A stretch of 64,000 nucleotides of DNA from an uncultured Cohaesibacter sp. (lineage in GTDB: Bacteria > Pseudomonadota > Alphaproteobacteria > Rhizobiales > Cohaesibacteraceae): assembly GCF_963666525.1 (NCBI RefSeq), contig NZ_OY762905.1:4481001-4545000 (forward strand), read 5' to 3'. The translations under genes were made by a program, and so were the position numbers. The notes below the pieces were generated by a model. That model saw only the letters and a list, made by a program, of their open reading frames with translations. It was not told where the DNA came from and searched no databases. This document shows, one piece after another, positions 53,425-62,140 of the stretch (its first letter is position 1; every line of letters starts with the position of its first letter).

Positions 53425-54006
53425 CTAGTGGGAAACCAGTCCGGCAAATCCCATGAAGGACAGGGACAGAAAACCGGCGGTGAGAAAGGCAATCGGCGTC
53501 CCCTTGAAGAGGGTGGGAACTTCCGCCAGCTTGATCCGTTCCCTGAGCCCCGAGAAGAGAACCAGAACCAGCGAGAAGCCGAGCGCCGAGCCCAGCCCGA
53601 ACAGCACGCTTTCATAGAAGGTGTGGTCTTCCTGAATGTTCAGCAGCGCCACGCCCAGCACGGCGCAGTTGGTCGTGATCAGTGGCAGGAAGATGCCAAG
53701 CCGCTGATGCAGCACCGGCGAGAATTTGCGGATCGCCATTTCCGTGAACTGGACAATGGCGGCGATGAGCAGAATGAGTGTCAGGATGCGCAGATACTGA
53801 AGCCCCAGCGGTTCGAGCAAAAACCGCTCGACCACCCAGGCGGCTGTGGCTGCAAGGGTCAGAACGAAGGTCGTGGCAAAGCCCATGCCCAGTGCCGCCG
53901 ACAGCTTGTTCGACACACCCATGAAGGGACATAGACCCAGAAACTTGACCAGCACCACATTGTTGACGAGGGCGGTCTCAAGAAGGATCAGCAGTGTATG
54001 TTCCAT
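53425..54006 (-). CDS. rnfA: Rnf complex subunit RnfA
   Basis: A 193-residue membrane subunit with six helices. [17 protein letters not shown] and [14 protein letters not shown] carry the two Cys that pair with RnfE. It is the first gene of rnfABCDGEH, preceded by its own sigma-54 promoter. In diazotrophs such an Rnf provides reduced ferredoxin or flavodoxin to nitrogenase by using the ion gradient. Confidence 0.94.
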   Translation of the reverse strand: MEHTLLILLETALVNNVVLVKFLGLCPFMGVSNKLSAALGMGFATTFVLTLAATAAWVVERFLLEPLGLQYLRILTLILLIAAIVQFTEMAIRKFSPVLHQRLGIFLPLITTNCAVLGVALLNIQEDHTFYESVLFGLGSALGFSLVLVLFSGLRERIKLAEVPTLFKGTPIAFLTAGFLSLSFMGFAGLVSH

Positions 54007-54051
54007 GAAGGCAATCCGTTCGCCTGATTGAAAAGGTCTTGCAAGCCCGGT

Positions 54052-54067
54052 TGCATCAACCGTGCCA
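54052..54067 (-). promoter_or_regulatory. Sigma-54 (-24/-12) promoter of rnfABCDGEH
   Basis: On the minus strand TGGCACGGTTGATGCA has GG and GC exactly 12 bases apart, matching the RpoN consensus. Transcription would begin near 54040, giving a leader of about 34 bases before rnfA. The shared UAS at 54203 lies about 170 bases upstream of that start. Confidence 0.85.
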
Positions 54068-54202
54068 AGCGAGGCGACTTCCTGTTGCTGTCAAGGCAAA
54101 GGGGCTGAATTCTGCGCACTCGGCCACCCCTTGCGAGGTATGCCGTGGGGCAGGTCATTTGAGGGGCATTTGCTACAATAATACGCGTGTCGGTTCGCCT
54201 TT

Positions 54203-54218
54203 TGTCGTAAATGCGACA
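54203..54218. promoter_or_regulatory. NifA upstream activating sequence
   Basis: TGT-N10-ACA (TGTCGTAAATGCGACA), with the arms extended to TTGTCG/CGACAA. It lies between the two divergent sigma-54 promoters and can serve both. It is about 75 bases upstream of the predicted start of the NifL-like transcript. Confidence 0.85.
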
Positions 54219-54259
54219 ACACGACACGCAAAACTGGCCAAAATCCTTGCCCTTTCATT

Positions 54260-54275
54260 CGGCACGCAAGTTGCA
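54260..54275 (+). promoter_or_regulatory. Sigma-54 promoter of the NifL-like/nifA operon
   Basis: CGGCACGCAAGTTGCA has GG and GC 12 bases apart and the conserved GGCACG and TTGCA halves. The first transcribed base would be near 54287, so translation must start after that. Confidence 0.8.
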
Positions 54276-54299
54276 TCAGTCAATTTCATCGATTTGACA

Positions 54300-55157
54300 A
54301 TGAAGCGACACACCGCCATGACAGAACAGCTTGCCAAGCGCACCCATGCCCCGCTCTACACCGTAGAATGTGCATCGCACTGCCAACTGGTCGAGTTCCA
54401 GAAGCAGGAATACGAAAAGGCCCGCCTCAACGCGGTCCGGGCGCGGATGGCGGAATCGGAGATGGAGTATCGTACCCGCGAAGTGATCGACGGTGCGCTC
54501 TATCTGTTGCAAAAGCCGCTCAATGTCATGACAGCCCTGTCCAACAATCTGCAGCGCACGGCCTGTGGTCCGAAGTCATCGGAAACACCGGGCTGTCTAC
54601 CCATGGGTGGGGCACTGGACGAGGCGCTGGAGTTTGGCCACGAGGCTGCCCGCACTCTGCGTCTGTCGTTGCCGGAAGACAGAATGGCGGCGCACGTTCC
54701 CATCAACATCAACGAGGCAATAAGGGATTGTCTCATCATTTCTGCCGATCGCATCGATGCCAACGGTATCGAAGTGGATTGGCGAGCCAGTCCGGAACTG
54801 CCAATGATCTACAGTGATGAGATCACGATCCGCGTCATGCTCCGGATATTGCTCGATAATGCCATCAACGCCATAGGGGAGAATGGCGCTACCGCTCGTT
54901 CGGTTGGCGTCATATCGCGCGTTGGTGCCGACAGAATGGTTGAAGTCTGCATTCAGGATTCCGGTCCCGGTATCGACCGGGCCGCCCGAACCAAGGTCTT
55001 CGAGCCTTTCTACACTGCCTGGCAATCCAGCCCGCACCACGCCGGTTTGGGATTGGCCATAGCCCGGCAGATTGTGGCTGACTTGCATGGCGACATCGAA
55101 ATCCGCGAGAGCAACGTACGCGGATCCAACATATGCGTCAGTTTGCCAGCCTGTTAG
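54300..55157 (+). CDS. NifL-like C-terminal transmitter protein (no PAS domains)
   Basis: About 285 residues. The region REVIDGALYLLQKPLN (residues 61-75) corresponds to the degenerate H-box of gammaproteobacterial NifL and has no phospho-accepting His. An ATP-binding GHKL domain follows: LLDNAINAI (N box), DSGPGID, FEPFYTAW and GLGLAIARQIV. NifL binds and inhibits NifA; its two N-terminal PAS domains (redox FAD and signal relay) are absent here. The frame is open upstream to 54039, but the UAS and promoter lie inside that stretch, so ATG 54300 or 54318 should be the start. Ribosome sites are weak. It has eight Cys, including a C-x3-C at 24-28. nifA follows 24 bases later. Confidence 0.72.
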   Translation: MKRHTAMTEQLAKRTHAPLYTVECASHCQLVEFQKQEYEKARLNAVRARMAESEMEYRTREVIDGALYLLQKPLNVMTALSNNLQRTACGPKSSETPGCLPMGGALDEALEFGHEAARTLRLSLPEDRMAAHVPININEAIRDCLIISADRIDANGIEVDWRASPELPMIYSDEITIRVMLRILLDNAINAIGENGATARSVGVISRVGADRMVEVCIQDSGPGIDRAARTKVFEPFYTAWQSSPHHAGLGLAIARQIVADLHGDIEIRESNVRGSNICVSLPAC

Positions 55158-55181
55158 TTCCCCTACTAGATTGCGAGCATC

Positions 55182-56822
55182 ATGAGCATTCAGTGTCCAA
55201 CGACGTCGGATGAAGTTATCAAACACGATGAGGGCTTGTGCCCCAAGCCCGTTTTCTGTTCCTTTTATCGCCGCGAACTGGAAACGCTTTACAAGGTCAG
55301 CCAGTTGCTCGGCCGTTCGCTGGATCTGCACGACACAGCCCGAGAGGTTCTGCGTCTGCTGCACGAGGAAGGCCGACTGCTCTATGGCATGATCTGCCTG
55401 CTCGACAATGACAGCGGTCTGCTGCGGATCATCGACATTCATCAGGACGAAGCGACCTTCACAAAGAATGTCAGCTACATGCCAGGCGAGGGGATTGTCG
55501 GCGCGATCCTCAGCGAAAAGAAACTCATCGTGGTGCCGCGCATCGCCGAAGAACCGCGTTTTCTTGATCGTCTTGGCGTCTATGATCCGAACCGGCCTTT
55601 TATTGGCGCGCCAATCTTTCTGGGCTCCAACGAACCGGTGGGAGTCTTCGCTGCCCAGCCTTTCTTTGCCGACAAGTTTCTGGAAGACAATGCCAAGCTG
55701 ATGCAGATGATCGCCTCGTTGATCGGACAGGCCATTCTGCTGTCCAAGGCTGTTCAGGAAGAACAGGACAAGCTGCGCGAAGAACGCGACAGCCTGCGCC
55801 GTCGGGTCAAGCGCCAGCACGGCTTCGAGAATATCATTGGTGAAACCGATGCCATGCGGCTGGTGTTCGATCAGGTGCGCATGGTGGCGAAATGGAACAC
55901 CACCGTGCTGATCCGTGGCGAAAGCGGCACCGGCAAGGAGCTGATTGCCAACGCCATTCACTATAACTCGCCGCGTGCCACCGCGCCCTATCTCAAACTC
56001 AACTGCGCAGCCCTGCCAGACAATCTTCTGGAATCGGAACTGTTCGGCCATGAGAAAGGGGCTTTCACCGGTGCCGTTTCCCTGCGCAAGGGGCGCTTCG
56101 AGCAGGCCGACGGCGGCACACTGTTTCTCGATGAAATCGGTGAAATCACGCCCGCCTTCCAGTCCAAGCTGCTGCGGGTGCTGCAGGAAGGCGAGTTCGA
56201 GCGTGTCGGTGGCAACAAGACCCACAAGGTTGACGTGCGCATCATCGCAGCCACCAACAAGGATCTGGAAGCCGCAGTGGAAGCGGGTACTTTCAGAGAA
56301 GATCTCTACTATCGGCTCAATGTCATGGCCATCAACATGCCATCACTGCGCGAGCGAATGGACGATATACCCGAACTCGGTCGTTTCCTGATCGGCAAGA
56401 TCGGCCAGCAGCAGGGACGCACTCTCATCCTCAAGGACAGCGCAGTGCGCCTGCTCATGCGTCACAGCTGGCCCGGCAACGTGCGCGAGCTGGAAAACTG
56501 CCTCGAACGTGCCTCCGTCATGAGCCCGGACGGCGTGATCGACCGGGACGTGGTCTCCCTTTCCGGTCTGCCGGAAAAGACTCTTGTCGGTGTTCCGGCC
56601 CAACCCTTGCCGCCGATCCTCAAGATCCCGCAATTCGCAGCCGAAGAACCGGCTGAGGACAACGCCTGGCAGGATGAAACCCTCGACGAACGAGAGCGGG
56701 TGATCGCCGCGCTTGAAGAAGCCGGATGGGTGCAGGCAAAGGCGGCTCGGCTGCTCGACATGACGCCGCGCCAGATCGCATATCGCATCAAGATACTCGG
56801 CATCTCGGTCAGGCGCATCTGA
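55182..56822 (+). CDS. nifA: Nif-specific sigma-54-dependent activator NifA
   Basis: A 546-residue activator: GAF domain (about 30-190), AAA+ domain (about 215-450; Walker A GESGTGKE, GAFTGA loop ELFGHEKGAFTGAV, Walker B GGTLFLDEIGEI, R-finger region), linker (about 455-500) and C-terminal helix-turn-helix (ERERVIAALEEAGWVQAKAARLLDMTPRQIAYRIKI). The linker has no Cys, unlike oxygen-sensitive alphaproteobacterial NifA with Cys-x4-Cys. This is the form that needs NifL for control, in line with the NifL-like gene just upstream. It activates the -24/-12 promoters in this region. Confidence 0.95.
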   Translation: MSIQCPTTSDEVIKHDEGLCPKPVFCSFYRRELETLYKVSQLLGRSLDLHDTAREVLRLLHEEGRLLYGMICLLDNDSGLLRIIDIHQDEATFTKNVSYMPGEGIVGAILSEKKLIVVPRIAEEPRFLDRLGVYDPNRPFIGAPIFLGSNEPVGVFAAQPFFADKFLEDNAKLMQMIASLIGQAILLSKAVQEEQDKLREERDSLRRRVKRQHGFENIIGETDAMRLVFDQVRMVAKWNTTVLIRGESGTGKELIANAIHYNSPRATAPYLKLNCAALPDNLLESELFGHEKGAFTGAVSLRKGRFEQADGGTLFLDEIGEITPAFQSKLLRVLQEGEFERVGGNKTHKVDVRIIAATNKDLEAAVEAGTFREDLYYRLNVMAINMPSLRERMDDIPELGRFLIGKIGQQQGRTLILKDSAVRLLMRHSWPGNVRELENCLERASVMSPDGVIDRDVVSLSGLPEKTLVGVPAQPLPPILKIPQFAAEEPAEDNAWQDETLDERERVIAALEEAGWVQAKAARLLDMTPRQIAYRIKILGISVRRI

Positions 56823-56954
56823 CCGGGAGCCGGTTTTCCCCAAATCTCTTCCCTTCCTGACAGCATGGTGGCCCTTGGTCCTGTGCCTCTTTGCCAAGAC
56901 GTGCAATCGATTGGTCGGTATGTCACAAAGTGAAGGTCGGCCGATCCCTCCCAT

Positions 56955-56970
56955 TGTCGCATCTGCGACA
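56955..56970. promoter_or_regulatory. NifA upstream activating sequence before nifB
   Basis: TGTCGCATCTGCGACA fits TGT-N10-ACA with extended arms (TTGTCGC/GCGACAA). It lies about 100 bases upstream of the predicted start of nifB transcription. Confidence 0.9.
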
Positions 56971-57036
56971 AAGACAAATTTCGGATATCACATATAAAAC
57001 ATATGAATTTCAATGTGATGCAGACTTTTCTTCATA

Positions 57037-57052
57037 TGGCATGCCCCTTGCA
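57037..57052 (+). promoter_or_regulatory. Sigma-54 promoter of the nifB operon
   Basis: TGGCATGCCCCTTGCA has GG-N10-GC spacing and a strong -12 TTGCA. It serves nifB and probably the genes through nifQ. Confidence 0.9.
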
Positions 57053-57096
57053 AAACGGTTCCTATGGACCAATGCTGAAGAAAGGATCGGGGCACC

Positions 57097-58695
57097 ATGC
57101 TGGACGGAACAATCAAGGCCGAAGCATCAGCCGGATGCGCACAAGTTTCCTGCGGCAGCTCGAAGGATCACGTCGATCAGTTGCCCGATGCCATCCGGGA
57201 TCGCGTCAAGAACCATCCTTGCTATTCCGAAGAGGCGCATCACCACTATGCCCGCATGCATGTGGCTGTAGCCCCGGCCTGCAACATCCAGTGCAACTAT
57301 TGCAATCGAAAATATGACTGCGCCAACGAGAGCCGCCCCGGAGTGGTCTCCGAGCTTCTGACACCGGAGCAGGCCGTGCGCAAGACATTGGCAGTAGCAG
57401 CTTCCATCCCCCAGATGACCGTGCTCGGTGTTGCCGGTCCCGGCGACCCACTGGCCAATCCGGCTAGGACTTTCGAAACCTTCCGGATGTTGTCCGAGCA
57501 GGCACCCGACATCAAGCTCTGCGTCTCGACCAACGGCTTGTCGCTGCCAGACTGTGTTGACGAACTGATGCAATATAATGTCGACCATGTGACCCTCACC
57601 ATCAACGCCGTCGATCCTGAGATCGGTGCACAGATCTATCCGTGGATCTATTGGAATAACCGCCGCATGCGGGGCGTCAAGGCAGCGAAGATCCTCATCG
57701 AGCGCCAGCAGAAGGGGCTCGCAATGCTCATTGAGCGTGGTGTGCTGGTCAAGGTCAACTCTGTGCTCATTCCCGGTGTCAATGACGAACATCTCATGGA
57801 AGTCAGCCGCGTGATCAAGGCCAAGGGTGCTTTCCTGCACAATGTCATGCCGTTGATCACAGAGCCGGAACACGGCACCTATTACGGTGTCATGGGACAG
57901 CGTGCCCCGACCCAGCAGGAACTGACCACCCTTCAGGACGCATGTGGGGACATGAACATGATGCGCCACTGTCGCCAGTGTCGCGCCGACGCCGTCGGAT
58001 TGCTGGGTGAAGACCGGGGTGAGGAATTCACCCTCGCAAAGATAGACACCCTTGATGTGGACTACGCCACCGCAATGGAAACGCGCGCCAGAGTGCAGGC
58101 TGACATTGAAGCAAAGCGGGCACAACAGAAGCTGCGGCTTGAAAATCTCAAGGAGCAGATGAAAGCGGCCAATGGCAAGACCCTGTTCACGGTCAATGGT
58201 CTTGCACTGCAACCTCAGACAAGCCTGTCGCAACCTGTTTCTGCGATAGCTGCTGGACGGTTGCAGGAGACAGGCCTGCCGGCGGGCTTGCGATCGGTGC
58301 AGATGGCTGTTGCCAGCAACGGGCAGGGGTTGATCAACCAGCATTTCGGCTCGGCACGGGAATTCATGATCTATGAGGTCTCGCCAACGGGAGCCCGTCT
58401 GATCGGACATCGCAAGACGGCCCAGTATTGCACAGGCCCGGTTCATTGTGGCGATGGTGATGCGGCACTGCCCGAAACCATCGACATGCTCGAGGGCTGC
58501 GAAGTTGTGCTGTGCTCCAAGGTCGGCTTCAAACCGTGGGACCAGCTCGAGGCCGCCGGCATCATTCCCAATGGCGAACATGCGGACAAGCCGATCGTCC
58601 CAGCCCTGATGGCCGTTTATGCCGAACTGCATGCCTCGGGTGCACTGGACAGGAACCTGACCGCGCGTTCTGGTCAGCAGACCGCCAGCGCCTGA
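57097..58695 (+). CDS. nifB: FeMo-cofactor maturase NifB
   Basis: A 532-residue fusion of a radical SAM enzyme and a NifX-like domain. The SAM cluster motif CNIQCNYC is near residues 66-73, with further Cys at 80 and in CRQCRADAVG (near 291-294) that hold the K clusters. The NifX/NafY-like domain (AVASNGQGLINQHFGSAREFMIYEV) spans about residues 400-510. NifB makes NifB-co, the 8Fe core of the cofactor. It opens an operon with fdxN, a flavoprotein, two 2Fe-2S ferredoxins and nifQ. Confidence 0.96.
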   Translation: MLDGTIKAEASAGCAQVSCGSSKDHVDQLPDAIRDRVKNHPCYSEEAHHHYARMHVAVAPACNIQCNYCNRKYDCANESRPGVVSELLTPEQAVRKTLAVAASIPQMTVLGVAGPGDPLANPARTFETFRMLSEQAPDIKLCVSTNGLSLPDCVDELMQYNVDHVTLTINAVDPEIGAQIYPWIYWNNRRMRGVKAAKILIERQQKGLAMLIERGVLVKVNSVLIPGVNDEHLMEVSRVIKAKGAFLHNVMPLITEPEHGTYYGVMGQRAPTQQELTTLQDACGDMNMMRHCRQCRADAVGLLGEDRGEEFTLAKIDTLDVDYATAMETRARVQADIEAKRAQQKLRLENLKEQMKAANGKTLFTVNGLALQPQTSLSQPVSAIAAGRLQETGLPAGLRSVQMAVASNGQGLINQHFGSAREFMIYEVSPTGARLIGHRKTAQYCTGPVHCGDGDAALPETIDMLEGCEVVLCSKVGFKPWDQLEAAGIIPNGEHADKPIVPALMAVYAELHASGALDRNLTARSGQQTASA

Positions 58696-58711
58696 AGAAA
58701 GGGACCAGACC

Positions 58712-58987
58712 ATGAGCTATGAAATCACCAGCCTCTGCGTCAATTGCCACGCCTGCATGGATGTCTGCCCGTCGGATGCCATCAGCGCCGGTGCCGAGAC
58801 GTTCGTGATAGCCGCCAGCGACTGCACCCAGTGTGAAGGCGACTATGCCGTTGCCCAGTGCGCCAGCATCTGTCCGGTGGAGGGAGCCATTCTCAACGAA
58901 TTCGGAGAGGCTGCCAATCCTCCTGGAAGCCTGACCGGTATTCCGCCCCAACGCATCGCCGAACTCGTCGCACAGGGGATCTTGTAA
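58712..58987 (+). CDS. fdxN: 2[4Fe-4S] ferredoxin of FdxN type
   Basis: A 91-residue ferredoxin with CVNCHACMDVCP and CTQCEGDYAVAQCASICP; the second motif has the longer spacing of nif-associated FdxN/FdI proteins. FdxN usually lies beside nifB and donates electrons to nitrogenase or NifB. Starts 17 bases after nifB. Confidence 0.92.
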   Translation: MSYEITSLCVNCHACMDVCPSDAISAGAETFVIAASDCTQCEGDYAVAQCASICPVEGAILNEFGEAANPPGSLTGIPPQRIAELVAQGIL

Positions 58988-58991
58988 GGTC

Positions 58992-60260
58992 ATGACTGCG
59001 CAGCTCGCGTCCAAACCGGCAGAAGAAATTGCCCCTGGAGTCCACTGGATCGGCGCGTTCGATCCGGATCTGCGCACCTTTGATCTGATCCTGAAGACGG
59101 CGAACGGCACAACCTACAACGCCTATCTGGTCGAAGGGGCTGAGGGTGTCGCCGTCATCGACACGGTGAAAGAGGAATTCTCGGACCAGTTTTTTGCTCG
59201 ATTGGAGGCGGTAACCAGTTATGACCGGATCAGGGCCGTCGTCCTCAATCACCTCGAGCAGGACCACGCCGGAGCCCTGCCGGAGCTGATGCGCCGAGCG
59301 CCACAGGCGCATATCTATGTTTCCCAGCGTGGTCTCAAACTGCTGCAGGCCACCCTCAAGGATGCGCTCGATACCTATGCCTTTACCCTGACCGATGATG
59401 GGGATCGGCTCGATCTCGGCGGACGGACGCTCAGCTTCGTTCACACGCCCTATCTGCACTGGCCAGAGACAAAATGTACCTTTCTGGTTGAAGATCGGAT
59501 CCTCTTTTCCTGCGATGTGTTCGGCGCCCATTTTTGCGACGGGCGGTTCTACAATGATCTGGTCGGCGATTTCCGCTTTTCCTTCGAATATTATTTCAAG
59601 CACATCATGCGCCCGTTCAAGAAATGGGTGCTGTCCGCCATGGATAAGCTCGAGCCGCTTGCGCCGCTGATGATCGCACCTTCACATGGCCCGATCCTGC
59701 GCCATCGGCCGATGGATTACATCAGGAGCTATCGGCTGCTCTCCGGCTCGCACTTGCCCAACGAGGTTGCCGGCAAGGACAAGAGCCTGCTGATCTTCTA
59801 CATGAGCGCCTACGGCGCCACGGCCGACATGGCCCGGTCCGTCTACGAAGGCGCAAGTGCCGTCGAAGGGGTGCGCGTTTCCCTCTATGACCTTCAGGGC
59901 GGAGAAGTGGACCCCTTCGTCGATCTCATCGAAGAGGCTGATGGCCTGATCTTCGGCTCGCCTACCATCAACGGCGATGCGGTCAAACCCATCTGGGACC
60001 TGCTTGCCTCGCTAGTCGCCATCGAGACCCGCGGCAAGGTCGGGGCCGCCTTTGGTTCCTATGGCTGGTCTGGCGAAGCCGTGCCGATGATCGAGGATCG
60101 GCTGCGTGGCCTCAAGATGCGCGTTCCGGAAAAGGGCAAGCGCATCAAGTTTCACCCCACAGAACAGGAGCTGGAAGACTGCCGCGACTATGGCCAGTCG
60201 ATTGCCGAGCTGCTGGCTGGCAAGGCAAAGCCGAAAGTCATCGACTTTGCTTCACTCTGA
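58992..60260 (+). CDS. A-type flavoprotein (FprA/ROO-like diiron flavo-oxidase)
   Basis: A 422-residue protein with an MBL-fold diiron domain and a C-terminal flavodoxin domain. Diiron ligands appear intact in NHLEQDHAG, YLHWPET, SCDVFGAHFCD and APSHGP. The flavodoxin part starts near 265 (LLIFYMSAYGATADMARSV). Such proteins reduce O2 to water or NO to N2O. In a nif operon it may protect nitrogenase from oxygen or act with the neighbouring ferredoxins. Starts four bases after the fdxN stop. Confidence 0.9.
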   Translation: MTAQLASKPAEEIAPGVHWIGAFDPDLRTFDLILKTANGTTYNAYLVEGAEGVAVIDTVKEEFSDQFFARLEAVTSYDRIRAVVLNHLEQDHAGALPELMRRAPQAHIYVSQRGLKLLQATLKDALDTYAFTLTDDGDRLDLGGRTLSFVHTPYLHWPETKCTFLVEDRILFSCDVFGAHFCDGRFYNDLVGDFRFSFEYYFKHIMRPFKKWVLSAMDKLEPLAPLMIAPSHGPILRHRPMDYIRSYRLLSGSHLPNEVAGKDKSLLIFYMSAYGATADMARSVYEGASAVEGVRVSLYDLQGGEVDPFVDLIEEADGLIFGSPTINGDAVKPIWDLLASLVAIETRGKVGAAFGSYGWSGEAVPMIEDRLRGLKMRVPEKGKRIKFHPTEQELEDCRDYGQSIAELLAGKAKPKVIDFASL

Positions 60261-60264
60261 ATGA

Positions 60265-60576
<312 letters not shown>

Positions 60577-60665
60577 CAAACCCATGGGCAGGGCAGAGCC
60601 GCCCAGCCTCGAAAATCCGCAAGGGACCTTTCTGCATATCCTCTTGACCCGAAGGACCAGGTAGA

Positions 60666-61025
60666 ATGCCAAAGATCATTTTTCAGCATCCCGAATTCGA
60701 AGAAATGGAAATCTACGCCCCGGCCGGCAGCCACAGGAAAACCGTGCTGGAGCTCGCCAGGGAATACAAGGTGCCGATTCATTTCGACTGTGGCGACGGG
60801 GAGTGTGGCTCCTGTGTCATCCATGTGACCGACGCCGACGGTGGGCCGACCCACATGGGCGTGCACATGACCGACAAGGAAAAGACAGTTCTGCAGGAGC
60901 TTGGCAAATTGACCAGGGACGAACTGGAGAAGGTTGTCGTCAATGACATGCCCAGCGAATGGCGCCTAGCGTGCCAGATGATCGTTCGCGATGAAGATAT
61001 CCGCATCACCTACGAGAGCGCATGA
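60666..61025 (+). CDS. 2Fe-2S ferredoxin (FdxD-like)
   Basis: A 119-residue plant-type ferredoxin with CGDGECGSC and a distal Cys in RLACQMIV. The insert between them (about 45 residues) fits the FdxD-like form of Rhodobacter. It overlaps nifQ by four bases, so the two are translationally coupled. Confidence 0.85.
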   Translation: MPKIIFQHPEFEEMEIYAPAGSHRKTVLELAREYKVPIHFDCGDGECGSCVIHVTDADGGPTHMGVHMTDKEKTVLQELGKLTRDELEKVVVNDMPSEWRLACQMIVRDEDIRITYESA

Positions 61026-61630
61026 TGTTCATTGCACGGGAAGACAAGGAGGACGGCCCCGTCCTCCCCAACCATCAGGCGCTCTACCAGCGCCTGATGA
61101 TCTATGCCACAGGGTCGGGCAACGGTCCGTTTGTGGCGCAGATGCTGTCGAGCTGGATGACCGGACGTGGCAGTCTGCCCCGGTGCATGGGACTCGATGA
61201 AGACCGGATCAAGGCGATGGTGGTCGGACTTTTTCCCGGATATCACGCAGTCGAACTCCAGTCCTGCCCGGATGAGGAGCCTGATCGCGCAAGTGAACTT
61301 GATGACGTCCGCTCACTCTTGCTTGCCCATCGCAGCAATCGTTCCGACGAGGAATTCTGGATTGCCGATATCGTGGCGACAGGCTGCATGGGGGATGATC
61401 ATCTCTGGTCGGATCTCGGGCTGTTCGAGCGCAAATACCTGAGCGAGATGCTTCTCTACAATTTCAGGCCTCTGGCAGAGCAGAACACCAACAACATGCG
61501 CTGGAAGAAATTCTTCTACCGTCAGCTTTGCGCCCGGGAAGGGTTCATCCTGTGTCGTTCGCCCAGTTGCGAAAGCTGCTCGGAATTCTCGGAATGCTTC
61601 GCCCCGCAAGAATGCGAGCAAAAGAAATAG
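61022..61630 (+). CDS. nifQ: Molybdenum-processing protein NifQ
   Basis: A 202-residue NifQ, which holds a Mo-Fe-S cluster and donates molybdenum to NifEN/NifH for cofactor assembly. The C-terminal motif C-x4-C-x2-C-x5-C is seen as CRSPSCESCSEFSEC, preceded by RWKKFFYRQLCAREGFILC. The start is the ATG of the ATGA overlap; a second ATG follows at 61025. Last gene of the operon. Confidence 0.94.
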   Translation: MMFIAREDKEDGPVLPNHQALYQRLMIYATGSGNGPFVAQMLSSWMTGRGSLPRCMGLDEDRIKAMVVGLFPGYHAVELQSCPDEEPDRASELDDVRSLLLAHRSNRSDEEFWIADIVATGCMGDDHLWSDLGLFERKYLSEMLLYNFRPLAEQNTNNMRWKKFFYRQLCAREGFILCRSPSCESCSEFSECFAPQECEQKK

Positions 61631-61646
61631 CCAGTTTGGCTTTTCT
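61629..61646 (+). terminator. Short terminator after nifQ
   Basis: AGCCA-GTT-TGGCT followed by TTTCTT, overlapping the nifQ stop codon. The stem is only five base pairs, so the call is moderate. Confidence 0.5.
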
Positions 61647-62107
61647 TAGGGGGCTGTGGGAGAAGGAGACGGATCCGCAATGATGTCCGTTGCCGTATCG
61701 GCGAGGGAAATTTCAAATCCGGTCGCTTTCAGATAGGATGCAAGCGCATTGTCCATCATCACAGCATGAACATCGAACCACCGCGGCAAATCCTCGACAA
61801 AAGCCCGGCCAAAGGCGATCTTGCCAGCCTGAACCTTTTCGTTGATGTAGCTCATCTGCTTGAGGACTCTTGCGTGCTCGTGCCGGTGTTCTTCACATCC
61901 GTTGAAGCCGCTTTCCTCCATGATTCTCTCTTCGATCGCAAAATGCTCTTGCGTATGATCCAGCAACTGGATGAAAAGTGATTTGAAAATGGAAGGGTCG
62001 AGGGTCTCCCCCAACCGGTTTACGATGAGCGTGAAGCCCTGATGGATATCATCCATCTCCTCGACGCCCACAAGATGCTTGCCTTCGTCCCACTCGATTA
62101 ATGCCAT
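61646..62107 (-). CDS. Bacteriohemerythrin
   Basis: A 153-residue four-helix diiron oxygen-binding protein. The ligands are in the expected order: DDIHQGF, HTQEHFAIEERIM (H-x3-E type), HRHEHARVL and FDVHAVMMDNAL. Single-domain bacteriohemerythrins bind O2 and may carry it or scavenge it. Lying next to nif genes, it may shield nitrogenase or signal oxygen. ATG 62107 follows GGGGA; ATG 62122 is an alternative. It follows the SIR2-like gene by 33 bases and is probably in one operon with it. Confidence 0.92.
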   Translation of the reverse strand: MALIEWDEGKHLVGVEEMDDIHQGFTLIVNRLGETLDPSIFKSLFIQLLDHTQEHFAIEERIMEESGFNGCEEHRHEHARVLKQMSYINEKVQAGKIAFGRAFVEDLPRWFDVHAVMMDNALASYLKATGFEISLADTATDIIADPSPSPTAP

Positions 62108-62140
62108 ATTGTGTCCCCACACACTTTGGAATTACTATAT

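Noticed and set aside
54597-56225. 542-residue minus-strand frame across the NifL-like gene and nifA
   Set aside because: Shadow of two real coding genes; the composition is unlike a protein family.
57127-58713. 528-residue open frame on the minus strand, antisense to nifB
   Set aside because: It is a codon-bias shadow of nifB in a GC-rich gene. It has no start signal and no family-like motifs, and nifB is certain.
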